Assembly: GCA_013698495.1 (NCBI GenBank)
Contig: JACCUV010000322.1
Coordinates: 1 to 8,187, forward strand
Direction: 5' to 3'
From: Chloroflexia bacterium
Lineage (GTDB): Bacteria > Chloroflexota > Chloroflexia > Thermomicrobiales > UBA6265
Length of the DNA: 8,187 nt
Shown: one piece after another, positions 1-6,138 of the stretch
Position numbering within the stretch: the stretch's first letter is position 1
How the letters are laid out: every line of letters begins with the position of its first letter
Made by a program: the position numbers and the translations under genes
Notes under the pieces: generated by a model
Seen by the model: only the letters and a program-made list of their open reading frames with translations
Databases searched by the model: none
What the model was told of the DNA's origin: nothing

Positions 1-22
1 TTCACGTCCGGCCCGCGACGAC

Positions 23-817
23 TCAAACCAGCCGCTCGTGATTCTGCGCAACTCCCGGCAACGAGGCCGTTTCCGGGTGTTCCGCGGATGGCCGATCCGG
101 ACCGACGGCAAATCGATATCCGTCGCCGTAAACGGTTCGAATACAGTCGTGATTGAGACCGGATGCAGCGATCTTGCCGCGGAGCCACGAAATGTGAACA
201 TCGACCGTGCGTTCGTCGACGAAGACTTCCTTGCCCCACACGGTGTCCAGCAACTCCTGCCGCTTGAAGACCTTGCCGGGTTCCATCGCCAGGGTCACCA
301 ACAGACCGAATTCCTTAGGACGAAGTTGGAGTTCGCGTCCGTGAACCGTGACTCGGCGACGATCCGGCTCGATCTGGAGATCGCCTCGGAACAACACGCG
401 GGGCGGATGGGCGGAGACAATGGCCTTGCGGCGAACAGCAGCGCGGACTCGGGCCAGCAATTCACGGAGGGCAAACGGCTTGACGACATAGTCATCGGCG
501 CCGAGCTCGAGTCCGTCGATTCGATCCTGTTCTTCACCACGGGCAGAGAGCATGAGCACCGGAAACGAGTAGTCGCGGCGAATCGCCCTCAGCACCTGGA
601 AACCGTTGAGTCCCGGAAGCATTACATCCAGGATCACGAGATCGAGCCGATTGCCGTCACGCTCGATGATGGCGAGCGCAGATGGGCCATCGGCGGCCGT
701 CAGCACCTCGTACCCCTCTCGCATGAGATTGAAGGCAAGGGTGCTCCGCAACGTGGGATCGTCCTCCACCAGGAGGACTGTTGCGTTTTCGCTTCGCTCG
801 TTTGCGGGAACCGCCAT
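23..817 (-). CDS. OmpR/PhoB-family response regulator (receiver plus winged-helix DNA-binding domain)
   Basis: This is a two-component response regulator: a partner histidine kinase would phosphorylate it so that it binds DNA and controls transcription. Numbered from the ATG at 817 it has 264 residues. The receiver domain spans about 14-130, with the acidic pair D19/D20 in VLLVEDD, the phospho-acceptor D64 in LVILDVMLPG, S91 in LMLSAR and K113 in VVKPF. The winged-helix effector domain spans about 141-238, with RPKEFGLL and the recognition helix region RTVDVHISWLR, typical of the PhoB/OmpR class. The frame extends 15 codons upstream to a GTG at 862. I prefer the ATG at 817 because the receiver begins 13 residues later, a GGGG lies just upstream, and a -10-like box at 869-874 would place the transcript start close to 862. 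It follows the S41 peptidase gene on the same strand. No kinase is visible; the window ends 22 bases past the stop. Family is certain; the regulon is unknown. Confidence 0.93.
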   Translation of the reverse strand: MAVPANERSENATVLLVEDDPTLRSTLAFNLMREGYEVLTAADGPSALAIIERDGNRLDLVILDVMLPGLNGFQVLRAIRRDYSFPVLMLSARGEEQDRIDGLELGADDYVVKPFALRELLARVRAAVRRKAIVSAHPPRVLFRGDLQIEPDRRRVTVHGRELQLRPKEFGLLVTLAMEPGKVFKRQELLDTVWGKEVFVDERTVDVHISWLRGKIAASGLNHDCIRTVYGDGYRFAVGPDRPSAEHPETASLPGVAQNHERLV

Positions 818-868
818 CGACCAACCCCATGTCCGTCGTCGCTCGAACCGTGTCGAGTTCACGCTAGA

Positions 869-934
869 AGCATAGGGATGCAGGATTAATGCCCGGTAAG
901 CGGAGTGTTAAATCTCGGGAAACGTTCGGTAAAA
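869..934 (-). promoter_or_regulatory. PHO-box-like array of five 11-nt units plus a -10 box, upstream of the response regulator
   Basis: Read on the minus strand, five 8-mers start exactly 11 nt apart at 934, 923, 912, 901 and 890: TTTTACCG, GTTTCCCG, TTTAACAC, GCTTACCG and ATTAATCC. T is fixed at position 3, and four of five units agree at positions 2 (T), 5 (A), 6 (C) and 7 (C). The 11-nt phase and T-rich/ACC content resemble PhoB/PhoP direct-repeat operators in several phyla. A TATGCT box at 874-869 lies 8 nt past the last unit, with no good -35 hexamer, as expected for an activator-dependent promoter. The downstream gene is itself a PhoB-class regulator, so autoregulation is plausible. 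The pattern was found by eye without statistics. Confidence 0.45.
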
Positions 935-944
935 TGAAATCGCG

Positions 945-2264
945 TCAGGGATCTGGCGTCGCCGCTGGAACTGGAGTCGAAGACTGGGCCTGGGCCAGAT
1001 CGGTCGGCTTGCTCGTACCGGAATTGAGAAACGACGTCGCCGCCAGCACGAACGAATCGCCTTGCGACGAGTCGTTGTCACCGATGGTCAGCAACACGTC
1101 TGGATTGATGCCTTCGTCCTGAATTCTTCCCTGGCTTGGCGTGAACCATTCCGCAACCGTGACGCGCAGCGACGCGCCGTCTTCGAAATCAAAAATGCGC
1201 TGGACGGAGCCCTTGCCAAATGTCCGTTCCCCGATCACGAGGGCGCGATTGTAGTGCCGCAGCGACCCCGCGACGATTTCGCTCGCGCTGGCGGTCTGGC
1301 CGTCGACCAGCACAATCAGTGGCAAATCGGTGGGCGGCAGCTCGCCATTGATGATCGGCAGCGCTGTCGCGCCGCCGCGAGTCGTGGAGCTGTCCTCGAA
1401 CAGGGCGGGGCCCTCATCGGCGTCGACGAAGCGACCGATCGTCTCCTGGGCGGATGTCACCCAACCGCCTCCATTGCCGCGCAGGTCCAGGACAATTCCG
1501 GTGGCGCCGTTCGTTTCGGCTTCCGCAATCGCCTGATCGAGCTCAGCGGTCGTTCTGACCCCGAAGATGTCGATCTCGATTCGCATGTAGGCCGTGCCCT
1601 GGATCATTTCCCAGGCAACGGGATGAACGACGATCGCTTCCCGCTCCATCGAAATGTCAATTGTCTCGTCGTTTCCTGAAGCCAGAATTGTGATCACGAC
1701 ATCGGACCCGACCGGACCGCGCAGATCGACGCCGTTCAGGACTTCTCCGATGGAAGCGACGGGACGGCTATCGATGCGGACCACGATATCGCCCGAGGAG
1801 ATTCCCGCGCGGGACGCTGGCGTGTCGGGTCCTACTCGAGTCACCGAGACGATGCCTTCGACCACCTGCAAGGTGACGCCGATACCACCGTACTCCCCTT
1901 CGAGTTGCTCGGCCGCGACCTGGGCATCGGCCGGGAGCAGGTATCGTGTGTAGTCGTCGTTGAGACTCGTCAGCATCCCGCTGATCGCGTGTTGCTCAAG
2001 CAAATTCACGAACAGCGCTTGCTCGTCGGGATCGACCGGACGGTAGTAGTAGTTTTCGGTGACGACATCCGCTACCGCATCGAGGTCGGAAAACGACGCC
2101 TCAACTGAAGAATCGCCTCCATATGTCTCTCGTCCGACGAAGAGTCCACCGGCCATGCCCACCATCAAGACAAGCAGAAACAGCCCGGTCATGCGAACAT
2201 AGAAGTGCGTCATCGAGATGCCCGATTGAACTGACGCTGGTGATCGATGGTCACGGTCGTTCAT
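945..2264 (-). CDS. ctpA: S41-family C-terminal processing peptidase (membrane-anchored, PDZ domain)
   Basis: This serine protease of the Prc/CtpA type cleaves extracytoplasmic proteins near their C-termini, and the catalytic domain lies outside the membrane. The 439 residues contain one N-terminal membrane anchor (about 24-45), a helical region (about 57-115, with SLNDDYTRYL at 100-109), a PDZ domain (about 122-205, GGIGVTL to the carboxylate-binding region) and the S41 core (about 215-395). The Ser-Lys dyad is visible: S326 in DGQTASASE and K351 in ERTFGKGSVQ, the 25-residue spacing usual for the family. LDLRGNGGGW at 260-268 is the typical glycine-rich strand. The last 35 residues are low-complexity Ser/Thr/Pro/Ala. 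A GGAG 9 nt upstream of the ATG supports the start; a second Met (M18) sits just before the anchor. It diverges from coaX with only 101 bp between start codons. The substrate cannot be inferred. Confidence 0.93.
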   Translation of the reverse strand: MNDRDHRSPASVQSGISMTHFYVRMTGLFLLVLMVGMAGGLFVGRETYGGDSSVEASFSDLDAVADVVTENYYYRPVDPDEQALFVNLLEQHAISGMLTSLNDDYTRYLLPADAQVAAEQLEGEYGGIGVTLQVVEGIVSVTRVGPDTPASRAGISSGDIVVRIDSRPVASIGEVLNGVDLRGPVGSDVVITILASGNDETIDISMEREAIVVHPVAWEMIQGTAYMRIEIDIFGVRTTAELDQAIAEAETNGATGIVLDLRGNGGGWVTSAQETIGRFVDADEGPALFEDSSTTRGGATALPIINGELPPTDLPLIVLVDGQTASASEIVAGSLRHYNRALVIGERTFGKGSVQRIFDFEDGASLRVTVAEWFTPSQGRIQDEGINPDVLLTIGDNDSSQGDSFVLAATSFLNSGTSKPTDLAQAQSSTPVPAATPDP

Positions 2265-2365
2265 TTGCGAGGTCTCCGTGCGTCGTAGGCTTTGGGTGAA
2301 CTGGAACTCGGCCTGGTGTCTTCACGCTTGAACGCAGGCTCACTGCCAATGCGCCGGGGCATGCA

Positions 2366-3142
2366 ATGTTGCTGGTTGTGGACGTAGGAAACACGAATAC
2401 CGTTTTCGGGTTGTTTGAGGATGACTCCAGCATTGTCGCGGCCTCGGCCCGGATGTCGACGAGGCGAGACCGCATGCCGGACGAATGGTACGCGATCCTG
2501 GCGCCGGTCCTGGACTCCGCCAACATCGGGCCTCAACGAATCACTGGCATGGTGATTTCGAGCGTCGTACCCAGCGTCACCCGCTGGCTGACCGAAATGG
2601 GACGCGATCGGCTGCACCTGGAACCGATGGTGGTGAGCGTCGATCTCAAGCTCGGCATCGGCATCGACTATCCCCAACCACGGGAGATCGGCGCCGACCG
2701 GCTCGTCAATTCGCTTGCCGCATACACGAAGTACGGCGCCCCGCTGATCTCGATCGACTTCGGAACCGCGATTAACTTCGATATTGTGGACCGCAATGCC
2801 AACTACATTGGCGGCGCCCTTGCGCCTGGCCTGATCGTCGCGCTCGAGGCAATGACAGCCAAGGCGGCGCGACTGTTCACGGTTGATCTGGTGAAGCCCG
2901 CGCAGGCAATAGGCAAATCGACGACCGAGGCGATTCAATCGGGGATCGTGCTCGGGTACCTCTCACTTCTCGAAGGCATGATCCAGCGGATCGAGGCCGA
3001 ACTCGAGGGCGAACCCACCGTGATCGTCACCGGCGGGTACAGCGAAATCTTCGCCGAAGCCTCCCCGCTGATCGATGCCTTCGAACCGGACCTCACGATC
3101 GAGGGCCTCCGCCTGATCCATGAGCTGAACCGCTCGACCTGA
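2366..3142 (+). CDS. coaX: type III pantothenate kinase (CoaX)
   Basis: This enzyme phosphorylates pantothenate to 4'-phosphopantothenate, the first step of coenzyme A synthesis, in the cytoplasm. Type III enzymes belong to the ASKHA (acetate and sugar kinase/Hsc70/actin) fold and normally need a monovalent cation. The 258 residues match the family length. Visible motifs are the N-terminal phosphate-binding DVGNTNTVFGLF (6-17), GADRLVN (109-115) with the likely catalytic aspartate D111, DFGTAINFD (131-139), GGALAPGL (149-156), the IGKSTTEAIQSG segment (182-193) and VTGG (221-224). The protein starts directly at the first beta strand, so the ATG is secure, and GGGG lies 6 nt upstream. An ATG 5 nt earlier is out of frame. 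It stands alone: ctpA diverges upstream and the next gene has its own promoter. All expected motifs are present. Confidence 0.95.
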   Translation: MLLVVDVGNTNTVFGLFEDDSSIVAASARMSTRRDRMPDEWYAILAPVLDSANIGPQRITGMVISSVVPSVTRWLTEMGRDRLHLEPMVVSVDLKLGIGIDYPQPREIGADRLVNSLAAYTKYGAPLISIDFGTAINFDIVDRNANYIGGALAPGLIVALEAMTAKAARLFTVDLVKPAQAIGKSTTEAIQSGIVLGYLSLLEGMIQRIEAELEGEPTVIVTGGYSEIFAEASPLIDAFEPDLTIEGLRLIHELNRST

Positions 3143-3145
3143 GAT

Positions 3146-3174
3146 GGCGAGCTATCTTGCCGAATTCGCTCGCC
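3146..3174. repeat. inverted repeat flanking the -35 box of the EF-G-like gene promoter
   Basis: A perfect 7-bp inverted repeat, GGCGAGC at 3146-3152 and GCTCGCC at 3168-3174, is separated by 15 nt that contain the -35 hexamer at 3157-3162. It starts 3 nt after the coaX stop. No T-tract follows, so it is not a standard terminator. It could be an operator or a weak stem in the coaX transcript. The arms are GC-rich and short, so chance remains possible. Confidence 0.35.
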
Positions 3175-3184
3175 GCCATATACT
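3157..3184 (+). promoter_or_regulatory. sigma-70-type promoter for the EF-G-like gene
   Basis: TTGCCG at 3157-3162, a 16-nt spacer and TATACT at 3179-3184 form a good promoter. The -10 box is identical to that of the tRNA-Val promoter in this window. Transcription would start near 3191, giving a leader of about 87 nt before the ATG at 3278. A GTG at 3185 in the same frame would lie ahead of the transcript start, which argues against using it as the start codon. Confidence 0.65.
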
Positions 3185-3277
3185 GTGCTGCACAAGACCA
3201 CAAGCGATCTGCAGCTGTATGACAGGTTCGCGACACACATCATCGATGCGAGTTTGTCCCTGCCGGAGAGGATGAGC

Positions 3278-5362
3278 ATGAAGCAGTATCCCGCGGACCG
3301 TATCAGGAACGTCGGTCTCTTTTCCCATGGTGGCGCGGGAAAGACATCCCTGACCGAAGCGTTTCTGTTCGTCAGTGGCGCCACCAGCCGATTGGGCAAT
3401 GCCCAGGATGGCACCACGACATCCGATCACGATCCGGATGAAATCCGGCGCGGCATGTCGATCAGCACCTCGGTGATTCCGATCGAATGGGAAGATCACA
3501 AGATCAACGTGCTCGATGTGCCGGGATACGCCGACTTCCTCGGCGAGGTCCACGCCGCGATGCGGGTTGTCGATGGCGCCGTGATCCTGGTCGACGCCTC
3601 GGCCGGGGTCGAGGTCGGCACCGAACAGGCCTGGCGTCTCGCCAACAAATACAATCTTCCCCGACTGCTCTTCGTTAACAAGATGAATCGCGAAAATGCG
3701 GACTTCCCGCGCACCCTCGAATCGCTGCGCGCCGCCTTCGGCAACCGTGTCGCGCCAATTCACTTTCCGATCGGATCGGACAAGTCGTTCCGGGGCATCG
3801 TCGATTTGCTGACCAATACCGCCCTTGTCTACCACGACAACGCCGACGGTGGATTCGAGACGGTCCCGATTCCAGAAGAGTTGCAAGGGGATGTCGAGAC
3901 CTACCGCCGGGCGCTGATCGAGAGCATCGCCGAGCACAATGAAGAACTGATGGTTCGCTACCTTGAGGACGACCCGATTTCTGACGACGAACTGTTCGAT
4001 GAACTAAGATCGTGCATCGCCGACGGCTCGGTCACGCCGATGTTGTGCGGAGCAACCCAATACACCCTTTGTATCCAGCCACTGCTCTCAGCAATCATCC
4101 GGGAACTGCCCGCCGCCGCCGAACGCACCGAGCCGGCCACTGTGAATGGCGACGAAACCACACTCACTGCCGACGAAAACGCGCCGCTCGCGGCGCTCGC
4201 GTTCAAAACCGTGGCCGATCCCCATGTTGGACGGGTGAACTATTTCCGCGTGTTCTCCGGGTCCTTCAACTCCCACTCCCACGTCACCAACACGTCCAAA
4301 GGCGAAGGCGAGCGGATCGGGCAGGTGTTCCATGCGGTCGGCAAGGATCACGTGCCCAGCGAATCGGTCGGGGCCGGTGACATTGGCGGCGTCTCCAAGC
4401 TGGCCACGGTCACCACCGGCGACACGATCGCCGCCGATGGTTCGAGCATCGTCCTCGAACCGATCTCTACCCCCGTTGCATCTCATTCCAGCGCCGTTCA
4501 CCCCAAGACCAAATCCGATCTCGACAAACTCAGTCAGGCCCTGGTCCGTTTGCACGAAGAGGACCCGTCGCTGGTCATTTCCCGCGATCCAGCCACCGGC
4601 GAGACACTTGTCAGCGGGCTTGGCGAACCGCACGTCCGGATTGCGCTGGAGCGAATGAGCCGCCGCAGCGGCGTCAACGTCGATCTTGGGCTGCCCCGCG
4701 TGGCCTACCGCGAAACGATTGGGGCAAAAACCACCAGCGAGTACAAACACAAGAAGCAAACGGGCGGCGCAGGGCAGTTTGGTCACGTGTTCCTCGAGAT
4801 CGAGCCGCTGGAAGGTGTCGATTTCGAGTTCGATGACCGTGTCGTCGGTGGTTCAATCCCAAAGGGCTATTTCCCGGCAGTAGAGAAGGGCATTCGCGAG
4901 GCGCTCAACTCGGGACCGCTGGCGGGGTACCCGGTCGTCAATGTCCGAGCGGTGCTCACAGATGGCAGCTATCACAATGTCGACTCAAATGAAATGGCCT
5001 TCAAGATCGCCGGCAAGGAAGCGTTCAAGAAAGGGATTCTCGCCGCCAATCCCGCCTTGCTGGAACCGGTTCACACCCTTCGCGTGACGGTACCCGATTC
5101 GTTCATGGGCGACGTGATGAGCGATCTCAACAGCAAACGCGCGCACGTCAGCGGCGTTGTGCCTGGAGAGGATGGCGAATCGACGATCGAAGCCCAGGCG
5201 CCGGCCGCGGAACTGCAACGTTACGCGACGGACTTGCGCTCGATCACGCAGGGGCGGGGGTCGTTCAGCGCATCGTTCGACCACTATCAACCCGTGCCGA
5301 CGCACCTGGCCGAGGCGATCAAGGAGGAATCGGCGGCGCGGGCGAACGGGCACGCCGCCTGA
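3278..5362 (+). CDS. elongation factor G-like GTPase (EF-G2-type paralogue)
   Basis: This is a translational GTPase with the full EF-G domain order, 694 residues from the ATG at 3278. That start has AGAGG 6 nt upstream. Domain I (about 9-280) carries the P-loop SHGGAGKTS (16-24), RRGMSIS in switch I (58-63), G3 as DVPGYADF (80-87) and G4 as NKMN (134-137). Domain II is about 300-400, domain III about 403-475, domain IV about 476-595 with TGGAGQFGHV (495-504) and DGSYHNVDSNEMAF (562-575), and domain V about 597-675. Canonical EF-G has DTPGH in G3; here the GTPase-activating histidine is Y84. It has SGGRGQ in the domain IV loop; here it is TGGAGQ. These differences resemble, from memory, the EF-G-like proteins of Thermus and Actinobacteria. 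The gene is outside an rpsL-rpsG-tuf context and has its own promoter, so it is probably a second EF-G rather than the main translocase. Pipelines often label such genes fusA. Its cellular role is unsettled. Confidence 0.92.
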   Translation: MKQYPADRIRNVGLFSHGGAGKTSLTEAFLFVSGATSRLGNAQDGTTTSDHDPDEIRRGMSISTSVIPIEWEDHKINVLDVPGYADFLGEVHAAMRVVDGAVILVDASAGVEVGTEQAWRLANKYNLPRLLFVNKMNRENADFPRTLESLRAAFGNRVAPIHFPIGSDKSFRGIVDLLTNTALVYHDNADGGFETVPIPEELQGDVETYRRALIESIAEHNEELMVRYLEDDPISDDELFDELRSCIADGSVTPMLCGATQYTLCIQPLLSAIIRELPAAAERTEPATVNGDETTLTADENAPLAALAFKTVADPHVGRVNYFRVFSGSFNSHSHVTNTSKGEGERIGQVFHAVGKDHVPSESVGAGDIGGVSKLATVTTGDTIAADGSSIVLEPISTPVASHSSAVHPKTKSDLDKLSQALVRLHEEDPSLVISRDPATGETLVSGLGEPHVRIALERMSRRSGVNVDLGLPRVAYRETIGAKTTSEYKHKKQTGGAGQFGHVFLEIEPLEGVDFEFDDRVVGGSIPKGYFPAVEKGIREALNSGPLAGYPVVNVRAVLTDGSYHNVDSNEMAFKIAGKEAFKKGILAANPALLEPVHTLRVTVPDSFMGDVMSDLNSKRAHVSGVVPGEDGESTIEAQAPAAELQRYATDLRSITQGRGSFSASFDHYQPVPTHLAEAIKEESAARANGHAA

Positions 5363-5397
5363 CCAGTTTCGGCGCCCGCAACTACTCTGACGGGAAC

Positions 5398-5420
5398 GGG
5401 CCGGATCGCGAATCCGGTCC
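5398..5420 (+). other. 9-bp stem-loop between the EF-G-like and RNase H-like genes
   Basis: GGGCCGGAT (5398-5406), loop CGCGA, then ATCCGGTCC (5412-5420) form a 9-bp stem with one G-U pair. It lies 35 nt after the EF-G-like stop and 23 nt before the RNase H-like GTG. No U-run follows, so it is a poor intrinsic terminator. It could stabilise the upstream transcript's 3' end, act as a Rho-dependent end, or shape the next gene's 5' leader. Confidence 0.5.
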
Positions 5421-5443
5421 GATTCTGTGAACAGCTCGTTCCT

Positions 5444-5893
5444 GTGAAAGATAGTGTGATTCCCGTGTCATCCAACCAACACTCGCCGCCCCGCGGCGCC
5501 TCTGCCACCTATGAGATCGTCTTCGATGGGGGCGCCCTGGGAAACCCTGGCAAAGGGTATGGAAGTTACATCGTCTCGCATGGCGGCGCAGACATTCAAC
5601 ACATGCGCCATGAGTACGGCGACAATGTGACTAACAATCAGGCCGAATACCAGACGCTGATTGAAGCACTCGCCTGGTTGGCGTCGAAGCTCGGATCAAC
5701 CGCCAGTGAGACAAGCGTTCATGTCAACGGCGACAGCCAACTTGTCCTCAACCAACTCATGGGCAGGTGGAAAGTGAAAAACCAGGGCCTAAGACCGCTG
5801 CACCACAAAGCAATCGGGTTGATCCGCCAGTTCCGCGACGTTTCCCTGGTCTGGCATTCCCGCGACCACTCGATGAGGCGACTTGGGCACTAG
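5444..5893 (+). CDS. RNase H-like protein (RNase HI family) with a short C-terminus
   Basis: The fold is that of RNase HI, which cuts the RNA strand of RNA-DNA hybrids in the cytoplasm. In 149 residues three of the usual acidic active-site residues are visible: D28 in FDGGALGNPG, E68 in TNNQAEYQ and D97 in NGDSQLVLNQ, followed by the basic segment GRWKVKNQGL. The family normally ends with a helix bearing a fourth carboxylate in an N-x-x-AD-x-LA motif. Here the protein stops about there, as HSRDHSMRRLGH, with no such Asp. A frameshift near 5873-5879 could explain this: the frame starting at 5875 reads EATWALAS, and the frame at 5877 reads GDLG. But the stop is shared with the opposing gene within CTAG, and a short subfamily with a different final ligand is also possible. 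The start is uncertain (GTG at 5444 or 5465), and neither has a clear ribosome binding site. The first 20 or so residues precede the fold. Confidence 0.8.
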   Translation: MKDSVIPVSSNQHSPPRGASATYEIVFDGGALGNPGKGYGSYIVSHGGADIQHMRHEYGDNVTNNQAEYQTLIEALAWLASKLGSTASETSVHVNGDSQLVLNQLMGRWKVKNQGLRPLHHKAIGLIRQFRDVSLVWHSRDHSMRRLGH

Positions 5894-6099
5894 CGTCCCC
5901 CAAGCCGGTGGCGAGGAATTGAGCGCATGCGCTCAATTCGCAGCCGGAGCGCGAAGACGATCGTCAGCACAACGACCGCAATCATCGCCAGCGGCGCCAA
6001 CGCCAAACCGGTCAGCAATTTCAGGATCAGGACCAATACTGTGGTTGCAATCAGCGCAAACAGCAACGAGGTTCGGAATGGATTGTGGTCGTGAGTCAT
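5890..6099 (-). CDS. small two-helix membrane protein, unknown function
   Basis: This 69-residue protein starts at the ATG 6099, inside a longer open frame whose upstream part is only the antisense of the deoxyribosyltransferase gene. It has a short polar N-terminus (MTHDHNPFR), two hydrophobic stretches at about 11-29 and 32-51 broken by a TG turn, and a strongly basic tail (RLRIERMRSIPRHRLGGR). By the positive-inside rule both ends should face the cytoplasm. The ribosome binding site is weak (AGG about 10 nt upstream). Its stop TAG shares the bases CTAG with the RNase H-like stop in tail-to-tail orientation, which supports both ends being real. It starts 39 nt from the divergent deoxyribosyltransferase gene. 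I recognise no family. The hydrophobic pattern is the main reason to call it, and it could be a chance frame. Confidence 0.5.
   Translation of the reverse strand: MTHDHNPFRTSLLFALIATTVLVLILKLLTGLALAPLAMIAVVVLTIVFALRLRIERMRSIPRHRLGGR
5916..5939. repeat. perfect 24-bp palindrome inside the 3' end of the small membrane protein gene
   Basis: GAATTGAGCGCA is followed immediately by its exact reverse complement, centred between 5927 and 5928. The symmetry breaks at the next bases (G and G). As RNA it could fold into a 10-bp stem with a CATG loop on either strand, with no T-tract on either side. It begins 23 nt after the RNase H-like stop and encodes the basic tail (RIERMRSIPR) of the opposing gene. 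It could be a transcript-end stem, a protein-binding palindrome or a genome-wide repeat. Confidence 0.85.
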
Positions 6100-6138
6100 G
6101 CCAGAGCCTGCCACTTTCAAAGTTGCCGGAGGAACATC

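Noticed and set aside
1..22. Possible start of a histidine kinase gene on the minus strand just after the response regulator
   Set aside because: Only 22 bases remain, with a candidate GTG at the very edge. That is too little to support a gene.
907..935. Plus-strand promoter (TTAAAT, 16-nt spacer, TAAAAT) antisense to ctpA
   Set aside because: The -35 box is poor and no plus-strand gene lies downstream. The AT-rich bases are better explained by the 11-nt repeat array on the other strand.
3185..3277. 31-codon N-terminal extension of the EF-G-like protein from GTG 3185
   Set aside because: The GTG directly abuts the -10 box, ahead of the predicted transcript start. The ATG at 3278 has AGAGG at ideal spacing and begins 15 residues before the P-loop.
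3152..3937. 261-residue minus-strand frame opposite the EF-G-like gene
   Set aside because: It is antisense to a certain gene with full domain motifs and resembles no protein family. Long antisense frames are expected at this GC content; the same applies to 4088-4786 and 7228-8100 on the minus strand and to 38-889 and 1062-1679 on the plus strand.
6085..6138. 18-codon extension of the deoxyribosyltransferase from 6085
   Set aside because: The added residues do not resemble the family, which begins at the IYLASP strand, and a strong GGAGG precedes the GTG at 6139.
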